In this document: piece by piece, positions 26,001 to 33,775 of the stretch | Layout: the number at the start of each line of letters is the position of its first letter | Position numbering within the stretch: the stretch's first letter is position 1 | Assembly: GCA_026954325.1 (NCBI GenBank) | Contig: JAIXKK010000102.1 | Coordinates: 16,032-80,031 of the forward strand | DNA from: Bryobacterales bacterium | GTDB taxonomy: Bacteria; Acidobacteriota; Terriglobia; Bryobacterales; Bryobacteraceae | DNA length: 64,000 nucleotides | Direction of reading: 5' to 3' | Notes under the pieces: model-generated | Databases searched by the model: none | What the model saw: only the letters and a program-made list of their open reading frames with translations | What the model was told of the DNA's origin: nothing | Translations under genes and position numbers: made by a program

Positions 26001-26695
26001 AGGGACAGGGGCCCGAACATTCCAGCGGGCGCATTGAACGCTTTCTCACCTTGTGCGCCGAAAACAACATGCAGGTATGTAACTGCACCACCCCCGCCCA
26101 GTATTTCCACCTGCTGCGGCGCCAGATGCGCGGAGGGCAGGACAGGCTGGGCATGCGCAAACCGCTGATTGTTTTCACGCCCAAGAGTCTTTTGCGGCAT
26201 CACCTTGCTGTCTCGCACATGCGGGATTTGACTTCCGGCGCCTTCCGCGAGTTGATCGCCGATGCCGTTCCTCCCGAACGGATTTCCCGTGTCGTCTTCT
26301 GTTCCGGCAAGCTCTACTGGGATCTTGTCGCCGCGCGGGAAGAGCGTGGCGCAAATCATGTAGCCATCAACCGCGTCGAACAACTCTACCCCTTCCCGAA
26401 GGATCACGCAATGGATGTCCTCGCCTGGTACCCTTCCTCAGCCGAGGTAGTCTGGGCTCAGGAAGAGCCGAGGAATATGGGACCGTGGCTCTTCGTGCGG
26501 GAACATCTCGACCTGTTGCTCGAGGACTCGCGGCGCCGCGTGCGCTACGTCGGACGCCGGGAGAGCGCCAGCCCCGCCACCGGATCGAGCAAGCGCCATG
26601 CGCAGGAACAGGCCGAGGTGATCGATCTTGCCCTGTCGGAGCCGGCGCTGACGGCGAAGAAGCCTCGCGTAGCCGCCAGAAGAGTCAAAGTCTGA
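23021..26695 (+). CDS. kgd: Multifunctional 2-oxoglutarate decarboxylase/dehydrogenase E1 fused to an E2 catalytic domain
   Basis: A 1224-residue fusion like the actinobacterial KGD. Residues 1-45 are the E1 N-terminal peptide (NSWLEDELYQQYL, VDASW). After a Pro/Ala linker (50-75), residues about 78-325 form a 2-oxoacid dehydrogenase acyltransferase (E2) catalytic domain ending near TYDHRVIQGAESG (DHR at 286-288). Residues about 345-1190 form the thiamine-diphosphate E1 of the 2-oxoglutarate dehydrogenase: HRGRLTVLANL, HLGASG, VSPNPSHLEAVDPVVEG, GDAAFAGQGVVAET near 629 and the ThDP-site INNQIGFTT. No lipoyl domain is present, so it must work with a separate lipoylated E2, as in mycobacteria. 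It supplies succinyl-CoA or succinic semialdehyde in the TCA cycle. The length matches the actinobacterial enzyme (about 1230). Confidence 0.92.
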   Translation: MSQEPESPTVNSWLEDELYQQYLHDRHTVDASWSGVFQDRLRNGVTPGGVPAPVAIPPAAKPAPALPAGPAMGETIILRGAAAKIAENMNLSLSIPVASSQRIIPVKVMEENRRILNQHRTLTGKSKISFTHLVAWAIVKALGKYLNINSAYTEINGEPHRVTRSEINLGIAVDIAGKDGNRSLVVPSIKNAGHIDFQQYMQEFDGLVSRARAGKLTLADFQGTTISLTNPGTVGTFGSMPRLMLGQGAIIATGVIDFPAEYQGVSPGMRSMLGISKVMAVSCTYDHRVIQGAESGAFLAFMHELLQGEHDFYKSIFADLKLPYHPVRWEEDKVEAMPGYGGQAPYSQEVAKHAAVLQLINAYRVRGHLIADLDPLGSEPQYHPELDPATYGLTIWDLDREFLTGTLGRAYGDDGLQVATLREILETLRGAYCGKIGCEYMNIQHPEQKRWLQQNMEPQANGWPLDKSARRRTLQMLVEAEHFEHFLHSRFIGQKRFALEGSESAIAILDSVLSQGADKGVNEVVIGMAHRGRLTVLANLVGKPMPQIFSAFEGELDPNAMQGSGDVKYHLGASGVHTSPKGAEIKVSVSPNPSHLEAVDPVVEGIVRPKQDRLGDTKRERVIPILVHGDAAFAGQGVVAETLNLSQLDGYTTGGTIHLIINNQIGFTTNPYESRSTQYCTDVARTVQAPIFHVNGDDPDACIRAAELALEYRQAFNKDVVIDMFCYRRHGHNEGDDPSYTQPLMYRKIRQHPSVAKIYADKLMREALITNAELEEIRKQYTLKLTQAFEAGQKKEEPFEVQELSPLEPEWPLPPEATTAVDQATVEKILHGITSLPDSFNLHPKLRGFLEKRKEVLAGGPIDWATAEAIAFGSLLIEGTPVRLSGQDSARGTFSQRHLELYDAETGELYIPMSNIDENQARFDVIDSSLSEFAVMGFEFGYSLGDPLSLVMWEAQFGDFANGAQVMIDQFIVAAESKWGQPSGLVLLLPHGYEGQGPEHSSGRIERFLTLCAENNMQVCNCTTPAQYFHLLRRQMRGGQDRLGMRKPLIVFTPKSLLRHHLAVSHMRDLTSGAFRELIADAVPPERISRVVFCSGKLYWDLVAAREERGANHVAINRVEQLYPFPKDHAMDVLAWYPSSAEVVWAQEEPRNMGPWLFVREHLDLLLEDSRRRVRYVGRRESASPATGSSKRHAQEQAEVIDLALSEPALTAKKPRVAARRVKV

Positions 26696-26725
26696 CCGCG
26701 CAAGGATACGCTTCTTCACATTGCG

Positions 26726-26734
26726 CATAATAGA
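26726..26734 (+). promoter_or_regulatory. -10-like element directly before the three-gene operon
   Basis: CATAAT at 26726-26731 lies only 3-6 nt before a run of three GTG codons (26735, 26738, 26741). A start point 7 nt past the hexamer would fall at about 26738, giving a leaderless mRNA. No Shine-Dalgarno or -35 is visible. The only other source of transcription is read-through from kgd, 39 bp upstream. Confidence 0.35.
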
Positions 26735-27472
26735 GTGGTGGTGAACCCGGATACCATCGCACTCTGCCTCTCCCTCATCACCCAGGCGGAAAAACCCATC
26801 GGGGCGCGTGAGATGCGCAAGCGGTTGGATAAGCCCCGGCGCTTCCCCTTGAGTCAGGCGCCGGAAGTGGAACCTCTGCTCCTTGAAAAAGCGCGCGCCG
26901 GAGAGATCCACGAATGGCCCCCGGACTCCCGCGGCCGCCTCCGGTTCTGGAATCGTGCTCTTCCGCAATGCCTGCGGGATGCCGTCGAGTCGGCGCTCCT
27001 CGAGAAGCCCTGCACCCTGCCTCAGGCCGTGGCGAAAGTGAAGCCGCGTCTGCCTGGGGTTGCGGCGCCTTTGGTGAAATCCGAAGTGGCCCGCCTGCTG
27101 CAATCGCTCCACGGCCAGGGCATCCTGCATTGCGAAGTCTTCGGCAGGCAGGCGCAATACTTCTCCCGCGAGTGGGCGCGCAAAATCTCCGGTTCCGCGG
27201 AAAGCCTCGAGCAGGCCATCTTCGCCGCGGTCCGCCAGTTCGAGCCGGGCGCCGGCAATTACGTAGCCGTGTACAAACTGCGTACGGCGCCCCCGGTCAA
27301 GGCACGGTTCGACAAAGCGCTCATCGCGCTCGCCGATCGCGGGCAACTCATCCTTGCGGATTATGATGGCCCCCGGCCGGTTCCCGAAGAGCGCGCCGCC
27401 GACTTCGCCGAGGACGCGGAAGGGCGGCTGTACGTTGGGGCAGCCAGGGCGGCGGAATATGGAATCGGCTAA
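26735..27472 (+). CDS. Unrecognised protein, probably three tandem winged-helix domains; first gene of the FtsK/nuclease operon
   Basis: A 245-residue soluble protein that I do not recognise. By eye it divides into three similar blocks of about 70-80 residues (1-72, 80-150, 155-240), each with helices followed by a short beta-wing-like end: EIHEWPPDSRGRLRFW, GILHCEVFGRQAQYFSREW and GQLILADYDGPRPVPEE with GRLYVGAAR. This is the look of tandem winged-helix DNA-binding domains. The start is ambiguous among three consecutive GTG codons. It overlaps the ATPase gene by 14 nt, so it is part of the same operon as the ATPase and the nuclease-translocase. A plausible role is DNA or site recognition for the FtsK-like partner, which lacks the usual gamma domain. 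That role is inference. Confidence 0.6.
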   Translation: MVVNPDTIALCLSLITQAEKPIGAREMRKRLDKPRRFPLSQAPEVEPLLLEKARAGEIHEWPPDSRGRLRFWNRALPQCLRDAVESALLEKPCTLPQAVAKVKPRLPGVAAPLVKSEVARLLQSLHGQGILHCEVFGRQAQYFSREWARKISGSAESLEQAIFAAVRQFEPGAGNYVAVYKLRTAPPVKARFDKALIALADRGQLILADYDGPRPVPEERAADFAEDAEGRLYVGAARAAEYGIG

Positions 27473-29318
27473 CCTCATCGTCAATCCATTTGATTCGGAC
27501 GTGGTTGCCAACCCCGCGCAACCGGTCCCCATCGATGTCCCCGAAATCCACCGCGAGGCCTTCGAATCTTGCTGCCGCGAGTACGCCCGCGCCGGAACCG
27601 AATCGCGCAGCGTTCTCTTCCACGGCCAGTCCGGCTGCGGAAAAACACACCTTCTCAGCCGCTTCCGCCGCTGGCTGAACGATCAGGTGGTGCGGCCCGC
27701 GCTCTTCGTCGCCGTCCGCATGGAGACCGCCCCCAGCCAGGTGTGGCGTCACTTGCAGCGTAAATTCGCCGAGGGGATGCTCGAAAAACCGTCCGGCGCC
27801 ATTGCCCCGCTCGACATCATCCTGAAGCGCTTCGCCAAACCACGGGACGGGGACCTCACCCGGGCCTTCGATGAAGCCGCCATCCCGGACGTTACTCTCG
27901 ACCTGATACGCGTCTGCGAGCACTACGCCGCGGGCCGCCACCGCCGCCTCTGCCGCGCCTGGTTCAAGGGCGAAAGTCTTCCGGAAGCGGATCTGGCGGA
28001 AATGAAGCTTTCCGGCCAGATCACGGAAAGCCTCGATGAGGACTCCGGTGAGAACGCCGCCCGCCAATTCGTCCTCGCCATGATCCGCATCTGCGCTCCT
28101 GAACCCGTCGTGTTGTGCTTCGACCAGTTGGAAGCCCTCAGCCTCTCGGCAGCCGCCAACAGCTACGGCCCGTTCGCGAAAATGGGAGCGACGCTCGTGG
28201 ATGAGACCCGTAACACGCTGGTGATCCTCTCCATCCTCGGCACGTTTCTCCCCGATCTCGAGCGGCAATCGATGGCATCAGACTATCGCCGCATCACCAA
28301 ATCCATTGCGGACCTCAAACCCCTCGATTTGCCGCAAGGCCTGAAGCTGGTGGAAGCGCGTCTGGCGGCGGTTGAGGAGTTGCTTCCCTATCGCGCGCGC
28401 GGCGGAGTCGCGCCGCTCAACCCCGATGACCTGCAGCGGATTTTCACCGCCAATCACGGACGCTGCACGGCGCGCAAGCTCATTCACGAGGCTCGCCGTC
28501 TCTTTGCCGCCTGGCGCGGGTTGCCGGAACCGGACTCCGGTCCGTTCGATGAGTTCTGCGGCAAGCGCTTCGAGCAGTATTGGGACGCCTCCGAAGCGGC
28601 CGCGGACCCCTCCCAAAGCGATGAGGTCCTGGCTCGCGCCCTGGGCGAAATCGCCGGCCTTGCCGGCTATCGCATCACGGCCGCCACTGGAAAGCACATC
28701 GATTTCGAGGCCGCTTCTCCCCTGGGCCCCGTCCTGCTGGCCCTCTGCAATCAACGCAACATGAACAGCCTTGCCGCGCGCCTGCGCAGGCTCGCGCGGT
28801 CGCTCGATGAGGCCGCCCTGAAGCGTCTTTGTCTTGTGCGCGATCCGCGCCTGCCCATCTCCCCGAAGGCGCGCATCACCAATCAGATCCTGAAGGACCT
28901 CCAGAACAAGGGCGCGAGGATCGTCCGTCCACAGCCCGAAATCGTGGCCGCTATCGACGCCATGAAGCGAATTCTCTCCGAGGCAACCTCCGGTGATCTC
29001 AGCCTGCGCGGCGAGCCCGTGGAAACCAAACGCGTCCGCGAATGGCTCGCCGCAAACCTCCCCGGCGGCCTCCGCGAGATGCTCGATTCCTTCGTGGCCG
29101 GCTCCACTCCCGCCGAAGGCGACGCGCTCGTCGAATTGTTGCAGGAAACCAAGATTATCGCCGCACGGGAGGCGGCAAACAAGTTAGGCTGGACGCTGGA
29201 CCAGGTGGAAAACTATGCGCGTACGAATCCGCGGCAGGTGGGGCTACTGGCCGGCCCGCCTTCTGTCCTCTATCACATCGTGGCGGCGCCTGCTGCGGAT
29301 CGTGTTGCTTATGCCTGA
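27459..29318 (+). CDS. P-loop ATPase (AAA/STAND- or ORC/Cdc6-like), second gene of the FtsK/nuclease operon
   Basis: A 619-residue soluble protein. The Walker A motif GQSGCGKT is at residues 56-63 and the Walker B motif VVLCFDQLEAL at about 217-227, followed by LVILSILGTF and an arginine-bearing MASDYRRI that could be sensor and arginine finger. The C-terminal 350 residues are helical, with no recognised domain apart from a basic, possibly winged-helix-like stretch. Distances between motifs are long, with an insertion of about 120 residues between Walker A and B. It resembles large ATPases that accompany defence nucleases, but I cannot place it in a named family. The start ATG 27459 lies inside the upstream gene; the end overlaps the next gene by 8 nt, so translation is probably coupled. 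Confidence 0.7.
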   Translation: MESANLIVNPFDSDVVANPAQPVPIDVPEIHREAFESCCREYARAGTESRSVLFHGQSGCGKTHLLSRFRRWLNDQVVRPALFVAVRMETAPSQVWRHLQRKFAEGMLEKPSGAIAPLDIILKRFAKPRDGDLTRAFDEAAIPDVTLDLIRVCEHYAAGRHRRLCRAWFKGESLPEADLAEMKLSGQITESLDEDSGENAARQFVLAMIRICAPEPVVLCFDQLEALSLSAAANSYGPFAKMGATLVDETRNTLVILSILGTFLPDLERQSMASDYRRITKSIADLKPLDLPQGLKLVEARLAAVEELLPYRARGGVAPLNPDDLQRIFTANHGRCTARKLIHEARRLFAAWRGLPEPDSGPFDEFCGKRFEQYWDASEAAADPSQSDEVLARALGEIAGLAGYRITAATGKHIDFEAASPLGPVLLALCNQRNMNSLAARLRRLARSLDEAALKRLCLVRDPRLPISPKARITNQILKDLQNKGARIVRPQPEIVAAIDAMKRILSEATSGDLSLRGEPVETKRVREWLAANLPGGLREMLDSFVAGSTPAEGDALVELLQETKIIAAREAANKLGWTLDQVENYARTNPRQVGLLAGPPSVLYHIVAAPAADRVAYA

Positions 29319-31179
29319 ACCGGTGGTGCTCACCGTCAGCCAGGCGCGGCAGGCCATCTACCTCGCCCGGGACAGGCAACAGTCCGCGGGGCCATGCGGC
29401 GCGATCCTGGGCAGGCTTTTTCATGATGCCGCGGCGAGTCTTCTCGATCCCGGCCATCCCGCGCATTGGGAGCGCACGCTTGCCAACGGGACCAGCGCCG
29501 GCCTGGCGCGCGAATTGTACAGCCTTGCGCTCGGCTACGAACTGTCCCTGCGGCAAGCCCTCTTACAGAACGCCGGCGGAGAGGTGCTGGGATTGTGGAA
29601 AGCTGTACAAGCCTATGCCGCCTGGTTCGCCCAACTGGTGGAAACCGCGCGCGAGGCCAAAGCCATCGAATACGATCCGCTGCGCGAAATCTGGGTTGGA
29701 AACACGGGCCTCTTTCAGGCGGAAGTGGAACTTTCGGCACGCTTCCAGGAGCAGGGCTGGAAAGCTCCCGTCGTAGTCAAGGGCCGCGCCGACCAGCTCA
29801 TCCGCGCCTCCGCGGGGAAGTGGTGCGTAGTCGAACTGAAACTGGGCCCCGGCCATGCGGAAGCCGACCTGTTTCAGGCATGCCTCTACGCCGAGATGCT
29901 CGCCTCGAGCCTCAAAGACGTCGAAAAACCCGCGGTGGCGCTCGTCCGCTTCGGAGCCGCCGGCGAAATCGACGAAACCATGATTTCCCCGGAATTGGCC
30001 GCCAGTATCCGGCCACGGCTCGTTCACCTCATCGGCGCTCTCGCGGGCGTCATTCCCGGCGCGGAGGTTCCTGAACCTCACGTGGACGCCTCCCTGCTCT
30101 GGCCGCGGCCCGCGGGCCCCGAGGAGATCGCCCTGGGACGGCGCCTGGCCGAGGCGTTTCACGAGTTCGGGGCCGACGTGCGCGTCCTCGGCGAACCGGT
30201 CGTCGGCCCGGCGTTCGCCCGTTACTTTGTCGAGCCGGCCCGCCGTATCACCGCCGGCAAGGTGATGAAGCAGGGTCTGAATCTGCAAGTTCGCCTGCAC
30301 CTTGGCCGCGCCCCTCTCATTCATGCGGTGGAAGGCCGCATTGCCGTCGATGTCCAGCGCCCGTCGCGGGAGTTTGTCCCCTTCGGACACGTCCGCTCTT
30401 CGCTCCCCGAATCCGCGCGCGACGCCGGCAGTTCCCGCGCCCTTGCCGGCATCGACCTCAACGGCGCCCCGGTCTTCGCCGATTTCTCCACACCCGAACA
30501 AACCCATGTCCTGGTGGCGGGCGTCGCCGGGAGCGGCAAGACCGAATGGCTGCGCGTTGCTCTGGCGAGCCTCCTCATCACCAATACGCCGGATACGCTG
30601 CGCCTCGTTCTCATCGATCCCAAACGAAACGCGTTTCCCGAACTGAGGCAGTCGCCGTTCTTGTGGAGCCCCGGCGCGTTCCTCTGTCCGCCCCAGGACT
30701 CCGTCGTTCCCGTCCTCGAGGAGATGGTGCGGGAAATGGAACGCCGCTATTCGCTGTTCGAGCAGGCGCGCGCCGATGATCTTTCCGATTACCACCAGAA
30801 AACCGTGGAATGGCTCCCGCGCATCATCTGCGTTTGCGACGAGTTCGCGGACCTCCTGCTCGGCAACAGGAAACTACGGGAGGAGATCGAAAGCGCCGTC
30901 AACCGCCTTGGCCAAAAGGCCCGCGCCGCCGGCATCCACCTTGTTCTCGCCACCCAGCGCCCCAGCCGTCAGGTGGTCAGCGGCATCCTCAAGGCGAACC
31001 TCCCCTGCCGCGTGGCGCTGCGCGTTACGGATTCCCTCGAATCCCGCATCATTCTCGATCAGAACGGCGCCGAGAATCTCCTCGGCCGCGGAGATCTCCT
31101 CTTCACCGCCAACGGAGCCCTCGTGCGGCTGCAATCCCCGTTTCTCGAAGAAGCCGACCGCAACGAAATTTTCCAATAA
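29311..31179 (+). CDS. RecB/Cas4-type nuclease fused to an FtsK/SpoIIIE DNA translocase
   Basis: A 622-residue fusion. Residues 1-250 carry the full RecB-family PD-(D/E)xK signature: LGRLFH (H38, motif I), GRADQLI (D161), VVELKLG (E175 and K177) and QACLY (Q189, Y193). Residues about 270-360 match the FtsK alpha/beta linker (VVGPAFARYFVEPA). Residues 395-620 are the FtsK motor: GVAGSGKT (Walker A, 404-411), VLIDPKR, ICVCDEFADLL (Walker B) and the hallmark GIHLVLATQRPS with SRIILDQNGAENLLG. There are no membrane segments and no C-terminal gamma (KOPS-reading) domain, so it is not the cell-division FtsK. It probably moves along and cuts DNA. It overlaps the ATPase gene by 8 nt and is the last gene of the operon, 3 bp from convergent thiG. 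Confidence 0.85.
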   Translation: MPEPVVLTVSQARQAIYLARDRQQSAGPCGAILGRLFHDAAASLLDPGHPAHWERTLANGTSAGLARELYSLALGYELSLRQALLQNAGGEVLGLWKAVQAYAAWFAQLVETAREAKAIEYDPLREIWVGNTGLFQAEVELSARFQEQGWKAPVVVKGRADQLIRASAGKWCVVELKLGPGHAEADLFQACLYAEMLASSLKDVEKPAVALVRFGAAGEIDETMISPELAASIRPRLVHLIGALAGVIPGAEVPEPHVDASLLWPRPAGPEEIALGRRLAEAFHEFGADVRVLGEPVVGPAFARYFVEPARRITAGKVMKQGLNLQVRLHLGRAPLIHAVEGRIAVDVQRPSREFVPFGHVRSSLPESARDAGSSRALAGIDLNGAPVFADFSTPEQTHVLVAGVAGSGKTEWLRVALASLLITNTPDTLRLVLIDPKRNAFPELRQSPFLWSPGAFLCPPQDSVVPVLEEMVREMERRYSLFEQARADDLSDYHQKTVEWLPRIICVCDEFADLLLGNRKLREEIESAVNRLGQKARAAGIHLVLATQRPSRQVVSGILKANLPCRVALRVTDSLESRIILDQNGAENLLGRGDLLFTANGALVRLQSPFLEEADRNEIFQ

Positions 31180-31182
31180 CGC

Positions 31183-31962
31183 TTACCGCACGACGCCTTC
31201 CATCGGACTGCTGGCCGTGGCGTACATCTTCTTCGGCATGCGCCCCGCCAGGTACGCCAACCGTCCCGCCTGCACCCCCAACTTCATCGCCTCCGCCATG
31301 GCCACGGCGTCCTCGGCCGCGGCGATGGCCGTGTTGAGCAGCACCCCGTCGAACCCCAGCTCCATCGCCCGCGCCACATCGGAGGCTGTCCCCACGCCGG
31401 CGTCGACAATCAGCGGCACGCTGGTAATCATCTCCCGAATGATCCGTAGATTGTTTTCGTTCTGAATGCCCAGTCCCGATCCGATGGGCGCCGCCAGCGG
31501 CATCACCGCCGCCGCTCCCGCGTCAATCAGCTTGCGTGCGTTCACCAGGTCGTCGTTTGTATAGGGCAATACCGTGAAGCCTTCCTTCACCAGCACGCGC
31601 GTCGCCTCGAGCAAGCCTTCGTTATCGGGAAACAACGTGCGCTCGTCTCCAATGACCTCCAGCTTCACCCAATCCGATAAGCCTACCTCGCGCGCAAGCC
31701 GCGCCGTCCGAATCGCCTCCAACGCCGTGCAGCAGCCGGCCGTGTTGGGCAGCAGAAAATACTTCTTCGGGTCGATGTGATCGAGCAGCGACTCCTTCGA
31801 GCGGTCCGTGACATTGACGCGGCGTACGGCCACCGTCACCACCTCGGCCCCCGAGGCCTCGTGACAGCGCGCCATTTCCTGGTTGCCGCGGTATTTTCCC
31901 GTGCCGACGAACAGGCGCGAACGGAACTCCCGTCCGGCAATGACAATGCGATCTGCTGGCAT
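31183..31962 (-). CDS. thiG: Thiazole synthase ThiG
   Basis: A 259-residue TIM-barrel enzyme of normal length. It forms the thiazole phosphate of thiamine from 1-deoxy-xylulose-5-phosphate, dehydroglycine and ThiS-thiocarboxylate. Landmarks are [10 protein letters not shown] near the N-terminus, AVRRVN, LPNTAGC, the Schiff-base lysine in WVKLEVIGD (K100), [12 protein letters not shown] and [18 protein letters not shown] with GVLLNTAIA. No thiS, thiH/thiO, thiE or thiF lies in the window, so its partners are elsewhere. The start ATG 31962 lies 6 nt after a near-consensus TACAAT with no Shine-Dalgarno, so the transcript is probably leaderless. No TPP riboswitch is visible in the short upstream region. 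Confidence 0.93.
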   Translation of the reverse strand: MPADRIVIAGREFRSRLFVGTGKYRGNQEMARCHEASGAEVVTVAVRRVNVTDRSKESLLDHIDPKKYFLLPNTAGCCTALEAIRTARLAREVGLSDWVKLEVIGDERTLFPDNEGLLEATRVLVKEGFTVLPYTNDDLVNARKLIDAGAAAVMPLAAPIGSGLGIQNENNLRIIREMITSVPLIVDAGVGTASDVARAMELGFDGVLLNTAIAAAEDAVAMAEAMKLGVQAGRLAYLAGRMPKKMYATASSPMEGVVR

Positions 31963-31974
31963 AGTTCAATTGTA
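31963..31974 (-). promoter_or_regulatory. -10 box of leaderless thiG
   Basis: On the minus strand TACAAT (31974-31969) is followed by 6 nt and ATG 31962. A start 7 nt after the hexamer falls on the A of ATG. No -35 or Shine-Dalgarno is visible. Confidence 0.5.
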
Positions 31975-32131
31975 GGGTAGCCGCCGGCCCCGGGGCAGCC
32001 GTTCACGATTCCTTGCCTCTCAGTAGGCGCGAGAATCCATCGCGCACAACCCTGTGGTATAGTGAATGCCCTCGGGATGGCCGCCATTTTCTTGGCATCG
32101 GAGCCTCAAGAATGAAGTAAAAACGGCCGAT

Positions 32132-32656
32132 ATGCGGACATTGCGCGTTAGAATCGTAATTCGGACGCAAAAGAGAGGGCCTCGTGGTTCGAGCACGGCC
32201 CGCTTGGCGTCCCTGCTGGTGTTGCCCGGGCTGCTCCTGCTGTGTACCGCGCATGCGGGAGCTCCGGCTCTTCGGCATTTCCCCCGTATCGATCCGCGCG
32301 CCGCCCAACTGCGGGATTTTTTTGACCGCCACCAGAGTCCGGCTTCCCGGCTTGCCGCTACGTTCCTTCATGCCGCCGACCAACATCGTTTGGACTGGCG
32401 CCTTCTGCCGAGCATTGCCTTCGTCGAATCGAGCGGCGGGAAGGCGTATCGCGCCAACAACATACTCGGATGGGGGAATGGCGATATCGGATTTCACTCC
32501 ATCGAAACAGGAATTCACACCGTGGCGGAGCGGCTCGCCAACTCCTCCTACTACCGGGGGAAGTCGATCGAGGAGAAACTGCGAACCTACAACCCCGTGC
32601 CGGGCTATCCCGAACGCGTGAAGGCCGTGATGAACCAGTTAAGCCCACTGCGTTAG
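32132..32656 (+). CDS. Exported lysozyme-like / glucosaminidase-type protein
   Basis: A 174-residue protein with a basic N-terminus and a signal sequence (about residues 20-45, LLVLPGLLLLCTAHAG). The mature part is a small lysozyme-superfamily domain: DWRLLPSIAFVESSGGK (E with the SSGG context of mannosyl-glycoprotein endo-N-acetylglucosaminidase and SLT domains), NNILGWGNGD, HSIETGIHTVAERLANS and a KLRTYNPVPGYPERVKAVM ending. It probably acts on peptidoglycan. An in-frame ATG at 32066 exists, but a TATAGT box ends at 32063, so transcription should begin after that ATG; 32132 is therefore preferred. Convergent with the membrane protein gene at 32700. Confidence 0.7.
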   Translation: MRTLRVRIVIRTQKRGPRGSSTARLASLLVLPGLLLLCTAHAGAPALRHFPRIDPRAAQLRDFFDRHQSPASRLAATFLHAADQHRLDWRLLPSIAFVESSGGKAYRANNILGWGNGDIGFHSIETGIHTVAERLANSSYYRGKSIEEKLRTYNPVPGYPERVKAVMNQLSPLR

Positions 32657-32699
32657 CCGCCGTGGTATAAGCTCCGCCCCCTGCCTCCCGCCAATCGCG

Positions 32700-33182
32700 T
32701 CAACGCCGGCCGAATTTCATCCGCAGCCACTTCATCAGCCGCAGCTTCTTTTCGGGGCATTGCCGCCAGGGCGCGTAGCTCAGCACTCCGGTGTTGCGCT
32801 CCACCCAGAGGGAAACCTCGTCGTTGCCCGAGTTGAGCGCCGCCATGTAGCCCGTGCCGCAGCGTTCGGAATCCCCGAGACTGCTGTTGCTGAACTTGTT
32901 ATTGACGCCCTTCGGCCCCCAATCTTCGAGGAATTTGTCATAGGGATAGTCGCGGCAGGGAACCTCGACGGAGCAGCCCCAGTAGCTGTAGGCCGTTTTA
33001 TAATCCTGACGGCGGAGCACATCGAGGAACTGGTTCAGCTTGCGCTCTGAAGCGTAGTCGCGGAACGTGAAATACAACGCCGCGACTATGAGAAGGGCGC
33101 CTGCTGACGAAAGAACGATCCAGCGGATCTTGCGTTCCCGCTGCTCCTCGCCGGCGCCGTAGCCTTCCAGATAACCTGGCAT
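32700..33182 (-). CDS. Single-pass membrane protein of unknown function
   Basis: A 160-residue protein. Residues 1-18 are hydrophilic and cytoplasmic, residues about 21-40 (WIVLSSAGALLIVAALYF) form one membrane helix, and the rest is extracytoplasmic. The external part contains four cysteines (CSVEVPC, SERCGTG, RQCPEKK) that could form two disulfides. I do not recognise a family; it resembles short acidobacterial proteins with an NTF2-like start (LNQFLDVLRRQDYKTAYSYWG). It lies 11 nt downstream of the Skp-like gene, so it may belong to an envelope-stress operon with it and groES. Confidence 0.6.
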   Translation of the reverse strand: MPGYLEGYGAGEEQRERKIRWIVLSSAGALLIVAALYFTFRDYASERKLNQFLDVLRRQDYKTAYSYWGCSVEVPCRDYPYDKFLEDWGPKGVNNKFSNSSLGDSERCGTGYMAALNSGNDEVSLWVERNTGVLSYAPWRQCPEKKLRLMKWLRMKFGRR

Positions 33183-33193
33183 CTACCAATAGT

Positions 33194-33715
33194 TTACTTC
33201 GCCGGATAGGCTTTGTCGTAAGCGGTGATGGCCGCCTTGGTGATCTCCAGAGCCGGCTTGAAGTAGATGGCATTCCCCACGTCGATCACTACGTCCAACT
33301 GCTGCTCTTCGGCCAGCTTCTTGACGACGTCGCGCATGCGCTGGAGGGCGCGCGTGCCGACATCATTTTGCTCCCGCTCGAGTTCCGAGTTGAGGTCTTC
33401 CTGCACTCGCTGAAGTTCCTTCTGCTTTCGCTGCCCCTGCGACACCAGGTCCGATTCGCCCTGGGGAGTCAGCTTACCCTGTAGCGTTTGCAGCTTGCTC
33501 TGAATGTCCTGCAATTCCTTCTGTAGTCTCGCGCCATCATCCTGCTTCGGCTTCAACCGGGCCTCGAGAGCCTGCACGGCTTTCTTGACCTCGGCGGTGC
33601 TGTTGACTGCTTCGCGCATATCCACGATGGCGACCTTCGCTTGGGCCGAGGCGGATACGGCCATCATCAGGAAAGCCGCCGAGGCGAGGACGGCGTGGGG
33701 GAGACGGGACATCAT
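33194..33715 (-). CDS. OmpH/Skp-family periplasmic chaperone
   Basis: A 173-residue protein with signal peptide 1-24 (ending SASAQA). The mature N-terminus KVAIVDMREAVNST is the Skp beta-strand segment, residues about 45-140 form the long charged coiled coil (RLQKELQDIQSKLQTL, KELQRVQEDLNSELERE), and the C-terminus returns to VVIDVGNAIYFKPALEITKAAITAYDKAY, matching Skp. Skp trimers hold unfolded outer-membrane proteins in the periplasm. This fits a genome with many giant TonB receptors. It lies 60 bp downstream of groES and 11 bp upstream of a membrane protein gene, all on the minus strand. Confidence 0.88.
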   Translation of the reverse strand: MMSRLPHAVLASAAFLMMAVSASAQAKVAIVDMREAVNSTAEVKKAVQALEARLKPKQDDGARLQKELQDIQSKLQTLQGKLTPQGESDLVSQGQRKQKELQRVQEDLNSELEREQNDVGTRALQRMRDVVKKLAEEQQLDVVIDVGNAIYFKPALEITKAAITAYDKAYPAK

Positions 33716-33775
33716 GATTTCAGAAACTCCTTGCAGGATTTTGACGGGCGAACCCCGGCGCGGGTAACGGATGCA

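Noticed and set aside
29311..31179. Cell-division FtsK
   Set aside because: No N-terminal membrane helices and no gamma domain; the N-terminus is a RecB-type nuclease domain instead.
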